Shown: piece after piece, positions 43,489 to 53,957 of the stretch | How positions within the stretch are numbered: the first letter of the stretch is position 1 | Layout of the letters: each line of letters opens with the position of its first letter | NCBI GenBank assembly: GCA_000739535.1 | Contig: DF820472.1 | Span: 227,588 to 291,587, forward strand | Source of the DNA: Candidatus Vecturithrix granuli | GTDB lineage: Bacteria; Moduliflexota; Moduliflexia; Moduliflexales; Moduliflexaceae | Reading direction: 5' to 3' | DNA length: 64,000 nt | Notes under the pieces: generated by a model | The model's input: the letters and a program-made list of their open reading frames with translations, nothing else | Database searches by the model: none | Told to the model about the DNA's origin: nothing | Translations under genes and position numbers: made by a program

Positions 43489-44352
43489 ATGGCTGAAGTG
43501 AAGATAGGCGTTATTGGAGGAAGTGGGTTGTATAACATGGAAGCCTTGACGGATATTGAACACATCAAGGTAAGCACGCCGTTTGGCGATCCGTCGGATG
43601 ACTATATTGTCGGCACGCTTGAAGGCGTGCGCGTGGCATTTCTTCCCCGGCATGGGCACGGGCATCGCATCAGTCCCTCAGAATTGAATTTTCGAGCCAA
43701 TATTTACGGGTTCAAGACATTTGGCGTGGAACACATTATTTCTGTCTCGGCGGTTGGCAGTTTAAAAGAACATATTCATCCGCTTGATGTGGTTGTGCCG
43801 GATCAATTTTTTGACCGCACGCGTGAACGTGTGAGTACGTTTTTCGGTCATGGCTTAGTGGCGCACATTGCCTTTGCCGACCCCGTTTGCCCGAATTTGT
43901 CGGAGTTAATTTATCAGGCAGCAGTTGGCCAGGGGGCAACTGTTCATAAAGGTGGAACCTATCTGTGTATGGAAGGGCCGGCTTTTTCGACTCGTGGTGA
44001 GTCGAATGTCTATCGTCAGTGGGGCATGGATATTATCGGCATGACCAATCTTCAAGAAGCCAAGCTCGCCCGGGAAGCTGAAATTTGCTACGCCACGATG
44101 GCAATGGTTACGGATTATGACTGCTGGCACGAAGAGGAGGAAGATGTGACGGTCGAAGCTATTATCCAAAACTTGATGAAAAATGCCGAACTTGCTAAAA
44201 AGGTCATCCGTTCAGTGATTCCTAACATTTCCGGGGAACGAACGTGTATCTGCGCGAACGCGTTGCAATATGCGCTGATTACTGACCGCAAGAGCATCCC
44301 GGAAGAGACGAAACAGCGACTCGATCTGCTTGTCGGGAAATATTTGAAATAG
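43489..44352 (+). CDS. mtnP: S-methyl-5'-thioadenosine phosphorylase
   Basis: About 287 residues. The phosphorylase family 2 marks are present: IGVIGGSGLYNM, FLPRHGHGHRISPSELNFRANIYG, SAVGSLKEHI, MEGPAFSTRGES and IIGMTNLQEAKLAREAEICYATMAMVTDYDCW. It cleaves methylthioadenosine with phosphate in polyamine/methionine salvage. The ATG at 43489 (MAEVKIG) follows GGGAGAAGAGG. A PfkB kinase of the adenosine kinase type lies downstream, which fits purine salvage. Confidence 0.93.
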   Translation: MAEVKIGVIGGSGLYNMEALTDIEHIKVSTPFGDPSDDYIVGTLEGVRVAFLPRHGHGHRISPSELNFRANIYGFKTFGVEHIISVSAVGSLKEHIHPLDVVVPDQFFDRTRERVSTFFGHGLVAHIAFADPVCPNLSELIYQAAVGQGATVHKGGTYLCMEGPAFSTRGESNVYRQWGMDIIGMTNLQEAKLAREAEICYATMAMVTDYDCWHEEEEDVTVEAIIQNLMKNAELAKKVIRSVIPNISGERTCICANALQYALITDRKSIPEETKQRLDLLVGKYLK

Positions 44353-44489
44353 CCGTACATATCAGCCGTGAAGGTACGTGAAATTATACGAACATTTTCC
44401 TGGTTCTTTCGTGCTCAGGAACAGGGCAATGACCAGAGAACCATTTTTCTTTGTGTTTTTTCGCGTCCTGTTGAGGCTTTATACGACAA

Positions 44490-45485
44490 ATGAAAACTTA
44501 TGATGTGTTTGGAATGGAAAATTCCTTGATCGATATTCAAGCCTTTGTCAGTGATCAATTTTTAGCAGAACTTGGCGTGAACAAGGGCATTATGCACCTG
44601 GTAGATGAAGCGCGGTCGCGCTCGATTCTGGCACGCCTGGAAAACATTCCGACCGAAACCCTTCCCGGAGGATGCTGCGCCAATACCATGAGCACAATCG
44701 CCTTTCTGGGAGGAAAACCGGTTTATACTGGCGTGGTAGCACGAGATCGCTATGGGAACATCTATGAGACAACACTCAGAAAATATGGCGTGAAAACATT
44801 GACCAAATGGGTTGATCATGGAATCACCGGGAGCTGTGTTATTCTCACCACGCCCGATGCGGAACGCACCATGAATACTCACCTGGGAGTGTGCCGGGAA
44901 TTTGAAAAAGGCGATATTGATCTTGATATGCTCAAAACCTCTCAGGTGTTTCATACAACTGGCTATATGTGGGACACAGACAACCAGAAAGTCTCCGCGA
45001 TTTACGCTATGGAACAGGCGAAACGTTTTGGATTGAAAGTCAGTTTTGATCTGGCCGACCCCTTTCTGGTCGAACGCAATCGGGGTGAATTTCCGCAGAT
45101 CATTAAAGAGTACATTGATATTCTCTTTGGAAACGCCCAGGAAGTGATGATGCTGACCGATATTGATTCTCCCTTAGATGCCGGAAAATCGCTGCAACAG
45201 CATTGCGATATCGTCGCCGTGAAAGTCGGGAAAGAAGGTTCCTTTATCCTGAGCGAGACCATTGAAAAAATCCCCGGGGTTCCTGTCGCGGCAATTGACT
45301 CGACCGGCGCAGGCGATTCGTATGCCGGCGGCTTTCTGTACGCCTTTTGTCAGGGCAAATCTTTGGTCGAATGCGGAAAATTTGCGAATTATATTGCCTC
45401 TAAAATTGTGACCGTGAAGGGTTTGGGGTTTCATTTACTCAACCGTGAAGCTATTCAGCGGGAATTAGGCATTATTGCCTCATAA
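44490..45485 (+). CDS. PfkB-family kinase, adenosine kinase-like
   Basis: A 331-residue ribokinase-fold enzyme. N-terminal MENSLIDIQAFVSDQFLAELGVNKG and LPGGCCANTMSTIAFLGG match the adenosine kinase subgroup; the anion-hole/catalytic motif DSTGAGDSYAGGFLYAF with the catalytic Asp is near residue 275. It probably phosphorylates adenosine (released from salvage) or a related nucleoside. It is 137 bases after mtnP on the same strand and may be co-transcribed. Confidence 0.87.
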   Translation: MKTYDVFGMENSLIDIQAFVSDQFLAELGVNKGIMHLVDEARSRSILARLENIPTETLPGGCCANTMSTIAFLGGKPVYTGVVARDRYGNIYETTLRKYGVKTLTKWVDHGITGSCVILTTPDAERTMNTHLGVCREFEKGDIDLDMLKTSQVFHTTGYMWDTDNQKVSAIYAMEQAKRFGLKVSFDLADPFLVERNRGEFPQIIKEYIDILFGNAQEVMMLTDIDSPLDAGKSLQQHCDIVAVKVGKEGSFILSETIEKIPGVPVAAIDSTGAGDSYAGGFLYAFCQGKSLVECGKFANYIASKIVTVKGLGFHLLNREAIQRELGIIAS

Positions 45486-45496
45486 AATATCTTTGT

Positions 45497-45579
45497 GGAA
45501 CTACAAGAATAAGAGATAAAAAAGGATGTTCTGGGAATCAAAATCTATCCTTATTCTTATTTCTTATCTTTGTAGTTCC
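45497..45579. repeat. Inverted repeat between convergent genes
   Basis: GGAACTACAAGAATAAGAGATAA (from 45497) and its near inverse ending TTGTAGTTCC (45579) pair with a few mismatches. It sits between the PfkB kinase gene and the convergent gene at 45601 and may terminate both. Confidence 0.75.
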
Positions 45580-45600
45580 CCAAACCTGCTGAAAGAACCT

Positions 45601-45942
45601 CTATAGATACTGCCCATGTCCCAGGCTGCCAATCCCATCTTCTTCATACGCAAAGCCATCCCGATGAGGAAACTGGACAATGGAACGAATATTGCCCCAG
45701 GGGATTAAGATATTCGCCAAATACATTTCCTTCTTGCGTTTTTCCGGCGGGATAATATTGCCGTCGTCATCGCGGACGCGCGTCGTGGTAAATTCCGGAT
45801 TTTCAATCCATAAACCAATCCGGTCGTAACCGACAATCTTGGCATAAAAATTATTTTCTGTAATCCCGATTTTATTTAACCCTTCATGGTTTGCCAGCAC
45901 AATCATCACCAGATCATTCATCAGTCGTTCTATTTCTACCAT
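45601..45942 (-). CDS. Hypothetical protein next to mnmG
   Basis: About 113 residues, mixed alpha/beta, no signal or membrane helix. IERLMNDLVMIVLANHEGLNKIGITENNFYAKIVGYDRIGLWIENPEF and YLANILIPWGNIRSIVQFP suggest a small beta-barrel (Sm- or PilZ-like) with an N-terminal helix, but no family is recognised. An AGAGGAAA site gives better spacing to ATG 45942 than to 45948. It begins 13 bases after mnmG ends on the same strand, so it is probably co-expressed. Confidence 0.7.
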   Translation of the reverse strand: MVEIERLMNDLVMIVLANHEGLNKIGITENNFYAKIVGYDRIGLWIENPEFTTTRVRDDDGNIIPPEKRKKEMYLANILIPWGNIRSIVQFPHRDGFAYEEDGIGSLGHGQYL

Positions 45943-45955
45943 GCTCATTTTCCTC

Positions 45956-47839
45956 TCATGCGGTCTTATCCCATTTCTTTTTTTCTAACCAGATGGCCAG
46001 AATTGAAATCGCCGCCGGGGTGATACCATCTATGCGCGAGGCCTGCCCTAACGATGCCGGACGTACCTCTTTCAATCGCCCTTGTAGTTCCCTGGAAAGC
46101 CCTTGTACCTCACCATAGTCGAAATTTTCAGGAATGCGTTTCTGTTCGAATTTTCTGAATTTCTCGACTTGTTCTCCCTGACGTTTGATGTAACCTTCAT
46201 ATTTGACTTGTACTTCTACTTGCTGTTCCACCGCTCGCGGAAGATCCGGCATAGCGATGTTTAGTGTCTTAAGGTCTTCATAGCCCAATTCAGGACGTTT
46301 CAATAGTTGTTCCAGGTTCGTCGGCTGGTCAAGTTCCGGAGTATTTCGGCTGCGCAATAAGTCATTGAGTTGAGGCGACGGTTTGACCCAGACGGATTTC
46401 AAGCGAGCTTTCTCCTCCTCGATCCTCTGCTTTTTCTCTTGAAATTGGGCATATTGAGCCTCTGAAATCAGGCCAAGCTGATAGCCTTTGTCCATCAGGC
46501 GCAAATCTGCATTATCCTGGCGCAGCAGCAGCCGGTATTCGGCCCGTGAGGTAAACATCCGATACGGTTCACGTGTGCCGCGTGTGACTAAATCATCAAT
46601 CATCACGCCGAGGTAGGCTTCCGAACGATCGAGAATAAACGGAGATTCCCCTCGAATTTTGAGGACCGCGTTAATTCCGGCCGCCATGCCTTGCGCGGCC
46701 GCTTCCTCATAACCTGAGGTGCCGTTAATTTGTCCGGCATGATACAACCCTTCGACCAATTTGGTTTCTAAGGTTAATTTCAATTGGGTTGGAGGGACAA
46801 AATCATACTCAATCGCATAGCCTGGTCGAATAATTTCAACATGTTCAAGCCCTTCAATGGTTCGTAAAAATTCGATCTGCACATCCAACGGCAGGCTATT
46901 GCCGGTGCCGTTGGTATAAATTTCCTTTGTGGTTAACCCTTCCGGTTCCAGAAAAATTCGATGCTGGTCCCGATCTGCAAATTTGACGACTTTATCTTCC
47001 AGAGAGGGGCAATACCTGGCACTGACTCCGGTAATCGTACCATTATAGAGCGGGCAGAACTGTAAGTTGTTGCGAATAATGGCATGGGTATTCGGATTCG
47101 TTGCAGTGATATGGCACATAATTTGCGGCATCGTGATTTCTGAAGTAAACAGCGATAACGGTTCTGGGTGTTCATCTCCTGGCTGCGCCTGCAAACCGGA
47201 GAAATCAATTGTTTTTGCATCCAGTCGCGGGTTGGTTCCAGTTTTTAAACGTCCGATCTGAAAGCCTAATTCTCGCAGGCTTTCGGTCAGCTTGATGGCC
47301 GGGGCTTCTCCGGCGCGACCGGCCGGATACCTGTTGTCACCAATATACACAATCCCATTCAAAAACGTACCGGTCGCCAGAATCACGGCCTGCGCATGAT
47401 ATTGTACCTCCAGATCGGTTTCCACGCCCCGCACTTTTCCATTTTTGACCAAGATTTTTTCGACAATCGCCTGTTTAATGTCCAGATTCTCCTGATTTTC
47501 CAGAATCTCTTTCATAGTCAGACGATACAACTGTTTATCAACCTGAACTCTGGTCGCCTGCACTGCCGGACCTTTGCGGGTATTCAGCGTACGATATTGG
47601 ATGCCATTTTTATCGGTACTTTTCGCAATTTCGCCGCCCAGGGCATCAACTTCCTTAACTAAATGGCTTTTGGCTAAGCCGCCGACTGAGGGGTTGCACG
47701 GCATCAAGCCGATATTATCGGCATTGATCGTAAAAACCAGGGTTTTGCCGCCCAACCGGGCGCTTGCCAGAGCGGCTTCGCAACCGGCATGGCCTGCGCC
47801 CACGACAATCACATCATATTCTTTATTATAGATTCCCAT
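45956..47839 (-). CDS. mnmG: tRNA uridine-5-carboxymethylaminomethyl modification enzyme
   Basis: A 627-residue GidA/MnmG. The FAD motif [19 protein letters not shown] is at about residues 12-30, followed by [39 protein letters not shown] and [20 protein letters not shown]. With MnmE it modifies U34 of certain tRNAs. It overlaps the upstream radical SAM gene by 14 bases, so the three minus-strand genes are one unit. Confidence 0.96.
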   Translation of the reverse strand: MGIYNKEYDVIVVGAGHAGCEAALASARLGGKTLVFTINADNIGLMPCNPSVGGLAKSHLVKEVDALGGEIAKSTDKNGIQYRTLNTRKGPAVQATRVQVDKQLYRLTMKEILENQENLDIKQAIVEKILVKNGKVRGVETDLEVQYHAQAVILATGTFLNGIVYIGDNRYPAGRAGEAPAIKLTESLRELGFQIGRLKTGTNPRLDAKTIDFSGLQAQPGDEHPEPLSLFTSEITMPQIMCHITATNPNTHAIIRNNLQFCPLYNGTITGVSARYCPSLEDKVVKFADRDQHRIFLEPEGLTTKEIYTNGTGNSLPLDVQIEFLRTIEGLEHVEIIRPGYAIEYDFVPPTQLKLTLETKLVEGLYHAGQINGTSGYEEAAAQGMAAGINAVLKIRGESPFILDRSEAYLGVMIDDLVTRGTREPYRMFTSRAEYRLLLRQDNADLRLMDKGYQLGLISEAQYAQFQEKKQRIEEEKARLKSVWVKPSPQLNDLLRSRNTPELDQPTNLEQLLKRPELGYEDLKTLNIAMPDLPRAVEQQVEVQVKYEGYIKRQGEQVEKFRKFEQKRIPENFDYGEVQGLSRELQGRLKEVRPASLGQASRIDGITPAAISILAIWLEKKKWDKTA

Positions 47840-48764
47840 AATTCACTCGGCTTCCCTGAAAGGAGTTGCGACGTTCCAATTCCTTCTCAATCTGCCGCAG
47901 CACGTCTGATTTCTGCATGCACCATTCCGGCGCAATATAGCGTTCTCTGGGAGCATCGCCCACCAGACGGTGAATGATCATCTGCGGGGCCAGATGTTCA
48001 AGAAAATCGCACACAATGTCAAGATATTCAGGTAATTCAAGCACCTGATATTCACCCCGGGCATACATCTCGGCTAATTGCGTATGTCTCAACACGTGGG
48101 CTGAATGAATTTTTACGCCGTCAACATTCAGAGCCGAAAGCACGTTGGCGGTTTCAATCATATCGTCTTTTGTCTCGCCAGGTAATCCTAAAATCACATG
48201 GGCGCAGATTTTGATATTCTCCCGTTTTCTGGTGCGATCTACCGCGTTGAGAAAAGTTGCGAAATCGTGGCCCCGGTGAATACGTGTCAATGTGGTATCA
48301 TGCACAGATTGCAAGCCATATTCGACCCAAAGATAAGTTTTTTGCGCAATAGCCCCTAAAACCTCCAGAATCTCTTCACCCACACAATCCGGCCTGGTGC
48401 CAATGGAGAGTCCGACGATGCCCTCAATTTCCAGAGCAGCCTGGTATAAACGGACTAATTGATCAACCGGACCATAAGTATTCGTGTATGACTGGAAGTA
48501 TGCCAAAAATTTCTTGGCCTTATAGCGTTTATGAATGGCGGCAATTCCTGTCTGAATTTGTGATTGGACACTGACGCAATCGGCAAGTTGAGAAGTTCTC
48601 CGATCCCCATAGCAGTAAATGCAGCCGCCCACCCCACGCGTTCCGTCGCGATTTGGGCAGGTAAAGCCGGCGTCAATCGTCACTTTATACACTTTTTCTC
48701 CAAAGGTATCTTTGAGATGCTGGTTAAATGAAAGATAACGCTTTTTTACGGTACGTTGCGACAT
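47826..48764 (-). CDS. Radical SAM protein, YhcC-like (TIGR01212 family)
   Basis: A 312-residue radical SAM protein. Its cysteine motif is the long type C-X6-14-C-X2-C ([20 protein letters not shown], about residues 35-53). [35 protein letters not shown] and [16 protein letters not shown] are typical for TIGR01212/YhcC. Its reaction is unknown. It overlaps mnmG by 14 bases; this pairing hints at a tRNA-related or general role, which is inference. Confidence 0.88.
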   Translation of the reverse strand: MSQRTVKKRYLSFNQHLKDTFGEKVYKVTIDAGFTCPNRDGTRGVGGCIYCYGDRRTSQLADCVSVQSQIQTGIAAIHKRYKAKKFLAYFQSYTNTYGPVDQLVRLYQAALEIEGIVGLSIGTRPDCVGEEILEVLGAIAQKTYLWVEYGLQSVHDTTLTRIHRGHDFATFLNAVDRTRKRENIKICAHVILGLPGETKDDMIETANVLSALNVDGVKIHSAHVLRHTQLAEMYARGEYQVLELPEYLDIVCDFLEHLAPQMIIHRLVGDAPRERYIAPEWCMQKSDVLRQIEKELERRNSFQGSRVNYGNL

Positions 48765-48948
48765 GTTGTTTGCTATCCTACAAAATGGACATCACGCCTA
48801 TATTCACAAAACTCAAGGCTCATTTTTACTATTTTTGTTTCTCGAAATCCTGTCAAGGCATTTTTTCGCAGGGGAAAAGTCAAGCGGGGATTCGTGAGAA
48901 AAAGCGAGTTCTTCCCGGTGAAAGCGGTAACTCTGGTGAGAGAATTCC

Positions 48949-49968
48949 TTACTTTCTGGAACACACCGAGGTACTGCTACGAATCGTTAAACGCGGCTTG
49001 AGCACGATTTGATGGGGGTTTTCTTCATTCCCCCGGATTTTTTCCAGCAGAATCTCTGCGGCTTTTCTACCGATTTCAAGCATGGGTTGATGAACTGTGG
49101 TAAGAGGGACTTCAAAAAATTCAGCAAAGGCAATATCGTCGTAGCCAACTAAGGAAATATCTGCCGGCACCTTGAGTTTCGCTTCACGGATTGCCCGAAA
49201 AGCCCCCAGTGCAAGCAGATCATTATAGGCAAATATCGCCGAAATATCCTGGACAAATTGGAGCAGATCTTTTGCCAGATAATAGCCGCTTTCAACGGTA
49301 TTATCACTCGTTCGCAGTAATATGGGATCAAACGCAATTCCTGCCTCAGTCAGGGCATCTTGATACCCGCGTATTCGTTCTCCGGCGCTTGATTGTGAAT
49401 CAAGTCCGGCAATGTGTGCAATGCGTATATGGCCTAACTTGAGTAAGTGTTCAGTCGCCAGAAATGCGCCATAGCGATTGTCATTGACAACATACCCAAT
49501 CTTCCCTTCTTGAAAACGTTGCGACAGGGCAATGGTCGGCAGAGAAATCTTTTCGAGTTGTTCAAGAATATATTCAGGATTCACTACAGAACCGATCAAC
49601 AGGCCATCCACCTCTTGCTGACAAAAATAGGAAAAAAGATCCTGTTCTCTTGATTCCTGGCGATAACTGCATCCGAAAAGAAAATTGGCTCGTTCCTGCC
49701 ATAACACTTGTTCAATCCCTTGCACAATTTTGGCGTAATATGGATTGAGAATATCCTGAATAAGTACCCCGATTTTCAGAACATCATTGTCGGGCGGAGG
49801 CTGCTGCGGAATTACATAGCCGAGTTCTTCAGCCAAATGAAAAATGCTTGCTCTGGTTCGCTCACTGACATCCGGCTTATTGCGTAGGGCGCGTGACACC
49901 GTGTTCACTGAAACTCCGGCTTTAATCGCAATATCTCGCAACCTGGCTGTTTTCTTTTTTGTCCTCAC
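48949..49968 (-). CDS. LacI-family transcriptional regulator
   Basis: A 339-residue regulator. The helix-turn-helix and hinge are clear (RLRDIAIKAGVSVNTVSRALRNKPDVSERTRASIFHLAEELGYV), followed by a periplasmic-binding-protein-like sensor domain (IGVLIQDILNPYYAKIVQGIEQ ... VPADISLVGYDDIAFAEFFEVPLTTVHQP). It is divergent from the scyllo-inosose dehydrogenase-like gene, so it probably controls inositol or polyol use. A palindrome overlapping its own promoter (50079-50107) suggests autoregulation. Confidence 0.9.
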   Translation of the reverse strand: MRTKKKTARLRDIAIKAGVSVNTVSRALRNKPDVSERTRASIFHLAEELGYVIPQQPPPDNDVLKIGVLIQDILNPYYAKIVQGIEQVLWQERANFLFGCSYRQESREQDLFSYFCQQEVDGLLIGSVVNPEYILEQLEKISLPTIALSQRFQEGKIGYVVNDNRYGAFLATEHLLKLGHIRIAHIAGLDSQSSAGERIRGYQDALTEAGIAFDPILLRTSDNTVESGYYLAKDLLQFVQDISAIFAYNDLLALGAFRAIREAKLKVPADISLVGYDDIAFAEFFEVPLTTVHQPMLEIGRKAAEILLEKIRGNEENPHQIVLKPRLTIRSSTSVCSRK

Positions 49969-50390
49969 AACTTTTTGAGGGGAAGGTGATGCAAAATTTT
50001 CAACAAGTCTGCATCACCGCTTCTCCCTCTTCAATCTTCCACATAAAAATTTATCAAAATGCCGTTACTATACATGACATTAACTATTATTCACGTTAAT
50101 TTGTCAAGTTTTTTCACGAATGCTCATACTGCCATTTCAAAAACTGAGGAAAAAATGGGATAGTTTGATCAAAGAGAATTATCCTTCTTCCCCATTTACA
50201 CAAGCATCTTTATGCAATAACTGATTTTTTCTACGAAAATTTCTCATCGCAGAAAAAAAGTTCTTGACAAAAACATTGTAACATTAAAATTCATGTTTTT
50301 AACATTAAATAAAATGCCTTAATATCACTGATGAATGTATGTTGTTGTAACCTGTCATGATTATTAACATTCCTTAAGAGGATAGATATT
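49969..50390. promoter_or_regulatory. Divergent regulatory region of the LacI and dehydrogenase genes
   Basis: On the minus strand TTGACA (50102-50107) and GTTAAT (50079-50084) are 17 bases apart. The segment 50079-50100 has ATTAAC-N10-GTTAAT symmetry, so an operator overlaps this promoter. On the plus strand TTGACA (50264-50269) is followed by TAAAAT (50285-50290), a short 15-base spacer, and by repeated AACATTAAA words (50279-50312) before a TAAGAGG ribosome-binding site. No gene lies here. Confidence 0.6.
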
Positions 50391-51578
50391 ATGAAAGCTG
50401 TACAATTGAATGCACAATGGGATCCCAAACCGGATTTCAAATTAGGGTCGAAAGATATTGATAAAAAATTAACCTATTTGGGCAGCAAGGTGTGGAGACA
50501 TCCCAAAGTTGAAGTTGTTGAGAAAGGAAAACCGGAAATTGGGCCGGAAGATGTGCTGGTTGAAGTGCAGGCCTGCGGAATCTGCGGCAGCGACGTGCAC
50601 ATGGCGCAGGCAGATAAGGACGGCTATATCTGGTATCCGGGGTTGACAGCATTTCCTGCTGTATTAGGACATGAATTTTCCGGGAAAGTTGTTAAAGCCG
50701 GGAAAAAGGCGCTGAATAAACGCACGAATAAGCCGTACGAAATTGGCGAACCGGTGTGCGCCGAAGAGATGTTCTGGTGCGGTACATGCCGTCCGTGCTG
50801 CGATGGTTATCCGAACCATTGTGAAGCGTTACAAGAAATTGGGTTTAGTATTGATGGCGCCTATACCAAATACGTGCGTGTACCGGCAAAATATTGCTGG
50901 AGTTTAGAAACTCTCCGCAAATTGTACGGCGATGAAAAATTATTTCTGGCAGGCAGCCTGGTTGAGCCAACGTCTGTGGCCTATAACGCCGTGATCGAAC
51001 GCGCTGGCGGAATTCGCCCCGGTGACAATGTATTGATTCTTGGCGGCGGCCCCATCGGATTGGCTGCATGCGCCGTTTTACGCCGCGCCGGAGCTTCACA
51101 TGTGATCATCTCTGAACCGTCGGCCAGTCGCGCCGAACTCGCCCGCAAACTTGGCGCAACGGAAACGGTTGATCCAACCAAAGAAGATATGCCTGGCAAA
51201 GTACTGGAAATTACCGGCGGTATGGGCGCAGAACTGATTTTGGAAGCCACCGGACTTCCAACAGTCGTCTGGCCTGATGTGGAACGCGTGATCTGGGAAG
51301 GCCGCACCCTGAATGCGACGGTCGCCATTGTCGCCCGAGCTGATGCGAAAATCCCCTTAACTGGCGAAGTTTTCCAGGTGCGCCGCGCCAATATCGTTGG
51401 CTCGCAGGGACATTCGGGCCATGGCACCTTCCCGCGTGTAATTAGCGCCATGGCAGCCGGTATGGATATGACGCCAATGATTACAAAGAAAATCTCGCTG
51501 GATGAGGTCGCTGAAAACTTGAAAATGCTTCAGACCGACCGCAAAGAATGCAAGATTACGGTCACGAAATTCGATTAA
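50391..51578 (+). CDS. Zinc-dependent dehydrogenase, scyllo-inosose 3-dehydrogenase-like
   Basis: A 395-residue medium-chain dehydrogenase. Catalytic zinc ligands are Cys65 (ACGICGSDVH) and the His-Glu pair in LGHEFSG; the four structural-zinc cysteines lie in FWCGTCRPCCDGYPNHC; the NAD motif is VLILGGGPIGLAA. The whole sequence, including GSKVWRHPKVEV and VAIVARADAKIPLTGEVFQVRRANIVGSQGHSGHGTFPRVIS, closely recalls Thermotoga TM0412, which oxidises scyllo-inosose at C3 in an alternative myo-inositol route. That function is inferred. Other genes of the route are not in this window. Confidence 0.85.
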   Translation: MKAVQLNAQWDPKPDFKLGSKDIDKKLTYLGSKVWRHPKVEVVEKGKPEIGPEDVLVEVQACGICGSDVHMAQADKDGYIWYPGLTAFPAVLGHEFSGKVVKAGKKALNKRTNKPYEIGEPVCAEEMFWCGTCRPCCDGYPNHCEALQEIGFSIDGAYTKYVRVPAKYCWSLETLRKLYGDEKLFLAGSLVEPTSVAYNAVIERAGGIRPGDNVLILGGGPIGLAACAVLRRAGASHVIISEPSASRAELARKLGATETVDPTKEDMPGKVLEITGGMGAELILEATGLPTVVWPDVERVIWEGRTLNATVAIVARADAKIPLTGEVFQVRRANIVGSQGHSGHGTFPRVISAMAAGMDMTPMITKKISLDEVAENLKMLQTDRKECKITVTKFD

Positions 51579-51586
51579 TACCAATG

Positions 51587-51619
51587 AAAAACCGGGTTTC
51601 TTGGGAAACCCGGTTTTTT
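51587..51619. terminator. Bidirectional rho-independent terminator
   Basis: AAAAACCGGGTTT (51587-51599) and AAACCCGGTTTTT (51606-51618) form a 13-bp stem with a six-base loop and a T-run on the plus strand and an A-run before it, so it can serve both the dehydrogenase and the convergent diguanylate cyclase gene, whose stop codon it overlaps. Confidence 0.8.
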
Positions 51620-53732
51620 ACGTAGCCACAGCGACCTGGTTTCGTCCCAACGCTTTGGCTCGATAGAGCGCCATATCTGCCGCATCAACCGTTTGCATAA
51701 TATCTGAATGATGATTCGGAAACGCGGCCACACCGAGGGAAATTGCAATATGAAATTGTTTTCCCTGCGCCATGATCTTGAGATTTTGCAGCTCAACCCG
51801 CAGTTCCTCTGCTCGCTGCCGGGCTGTTTCTAAGGAGGCTTCAGGCAAAATCAAGAGAAATTCCTCCCCGCCATAGCGACACGCAATATCTTCTCCACGA
51901 ATTCGGGTGTGTAAAAATTCTCCTAACTCGTGTAAGACGCTATCTCCGATGTGGTGCCCGTGCAGATCATTAAAACTCTTAAAATGATCCACATCCAACA
52001 TGATAATCCCGACCTGTGAACCATGCCGTTTGGCTCGAAAGGCTTCGCGTTTCAAAGATTCTTCCATATACCGGCGATTATATAATCCTGTTAATGGATC
52101 CTGAATGGATTCAATTCTCAACTTTTCCCGTAATCGCAGATTGGCGAGAGCAAGAGCATAATGTTTCGCAACTCGATTTAATGCGATCCGTTTTGTTTCC
52201 ACTTCTTGCTTTGTGTTATTGGCTGCTTCCTGCACCAAACAGATCGAGATTAATCCCAAAATCTCACCGGAGGCAACAATCGGCACACTCAAACATTCAG
52301 CATGTGAAGCGTAACGTTGACGCGGACAGAAGGTGCTCGATTTTTCTAAGATCCATCGTGATAAAAGTTCTGTACTCCAATGTTCTGACAAAACTTCCTG
52401 ACCTTGTTCATCCCAATAAGCCACAACATTCATGGCGTTTGTCGCTGGATGTTGTATGCACAAACACCCTGATTCTGCTGGAAACAGTTTTTTGCAAATA
52501 TCGACGATTATGTGATAGGTCTCCTCTTCCTGCTCACAGAGTTGAAGTTTATCGCTTAACTTATTGAGCAGGAATAGTTCGCGGGTGTGCTGGCGCAGTT
52601 TTTCCGCTGTACGGCGATACACGCTAATATCTTCGCACGTGGTAATAATGGCGGCAGGTTTTCCTGAGACATCCCGAATGACATCCGACATCAATCTGAC
52701 CGGAAAGATACTGCCATCCTTTTTAATATTGATGCTTTGTCGTAAATGTTTCATTGAATTGATTTGTTCAATTGTCATGGGACGGCGAAAACCAACAGGA
52801 GCAAAGATACCGAGATCTTTTCCAAGTAATTCTTCGACAGGATACCCGTGCATACGAGCTTCTGCAGGATTCGTATAGATAATCGTGCCCTTCAAATCTG
52901 TAATCGTCACTCCTAATTGCATGGTTTCAACGGCCTGGCATAGCTCGTGCAACTTTTCCTCATCCTGTTTACGTTTTGTAATGTCGCGGCTTGTTCCAAC
53001 CAACCCAATAACCTGTCCATGTTTATCGTGCAAAGGAACTTTAGAAGTGAGCAGCCAGTGAGGGTTGCCATCCGGATCAATCGTCATTTCCTCATGATTA
53101 ATCATTGGCTGGCGTGTCTGTAGAATCTGCTGTTCAGCCGTATAATACTGATAAGCGAGGGATTCCGGAAAAATATCAAAATCGGTTTTTCCGATGAGTT
53201 CTTCCTGGGATGACGCCCCAAGCTCCTTGATGTGCGCCAGGTTATTCAAGACAAACCGACTCTTGCAATCTTTCACAAAAATATATTCAGGGAGCGCATC
53301 GAGTAAGGTGCGCAGTGGACCCTGGTCTTCAACAAACAACGTTTCAGCGCGTTTCCGTTCAACCCTGTCCTGCAAAATCGCCCGATAAGAAGAACCATAT
53401 TCTTTCTCTGCCATCTGAGCGCGTAAAAGATAAATCCCAACTGCAAGCCCTACCAGAACCAGCACAATGCCATACTGTTTGAACATAGCAACAAGAGTCA
53501 GATTGCTGCTCATGAGCCACTGCGCAAGTAACAGCAATCCCAGAAAAGTCAGTAGAAAAATCTGAAAGAGATGACGTTTGATTTCATCATAGGGATTCCA
53601 CTTCCAGAGATGACGCAGGGATATCCATGAAGACAGGGAAAAGATTAGCAAGGCTGGCGGCGACAAAATGACAGCCTGGAATTCCAGAAGACTGAGAAAT
53701 GAAACATTCCAGAGATTGTGTGCAACTATCAT
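51618..53732 (-). CDS. Diguanylate cyclase with membrane anchor, two PAS domains and a GAF domain
   Basis: About 704 residues. Hydrophobic helices lie in the first 95 residues; PAS 1 (about 125-250, ending SRDITKRKQDEE), PAS 2 (about 260-380), GAF (about 400-535) and GGDEF (about 545-704) follow. The active site is GGEEF (about residue 622) with DPLTGLYNRRYMEE and MLDVDHFKSFNDLHGHHIGD, so it should make c-di-GMP. No RxxD inhibitory site is obvious before GGEEF. The ATG at 53732 follows AAGGAAGG. It is a single gene; the signal is unknown. Confidence 0.9.
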   Translation of the reverse strand: MIVAHNLWNVSFLSLLEFQAVILSPPALLIFSLSSWISLRHLWKWNPYDEIKRHLFQIFLLTFLGLLLLAQWLMSSNLTLVAMFKQYGIVLVLVGLAVGIYLLRAQMAEKEYGSSYRAILQDRVERKRAETLFVEDQGPLRTLLDALPEYIFVKDCKSRFVLNNLAHIKELGASSQEELIGKTDFDIFPESLAYQYYTAEQQILQTRQPMINHEEMTIDPDGNPHWLLTSKVPLHDKHGQVIGLVGTSRDITKRKQDEEKLHELCQAVETMQLGVTITDLKGTIIYTNPAEARMHGYPVEELLGKDLGIFAPVGFRRPMTIEQINSMKHLRQSINIKKDGSIFPVRLMSDVIRDVSGKPAAIITTCEDISVYRRTAEKLRQHTRELFLLNKLSDKLQLCEQEEETYHIIVDICKKLFPAESGCLCIQHPATNAMNVVAYWDEQGQEVLSEHWSTELLSRWILEKSSTFCPRQRYASHAECLSVPIVASGEILGLISICLVQEAANNTKQEVETKRIALNRVAKHYALALANLRLREKLRIESIQDPLTGLYNRRYMEESLKREAFRAKRHGSQVGIIMLDVDHFKSFNDLHGHHIGDSVLHELGEFLHTRIRGEDIACRYGGEEFLLILPEASLETARQRAEELRVELQNLKIMAQGKQFHIAISLGVAAFPNHHSDIMQTVDAADMALYRAKALGRNQVAVAT

Positions 53733-53957
53733 GATTTCCTTCCTTGAAAGCACTCTTGATCATGAGACAAGTTAAAATTGAGATTGTAAACTTTATAGAA
53801 AATCGAGAGAACGTGAATTTGACCTGGTAATTACTATTTTTGAGGGATTGTTAACGAAAGGGTTGAAATGAAAATAACAGAAAGCATGTTTTGTGAAAGA
53901 AAAAATATAGAACGAACAATCAAGTTCTTTGAAAAGCTTGCTCTTCGCTTACCAGCC

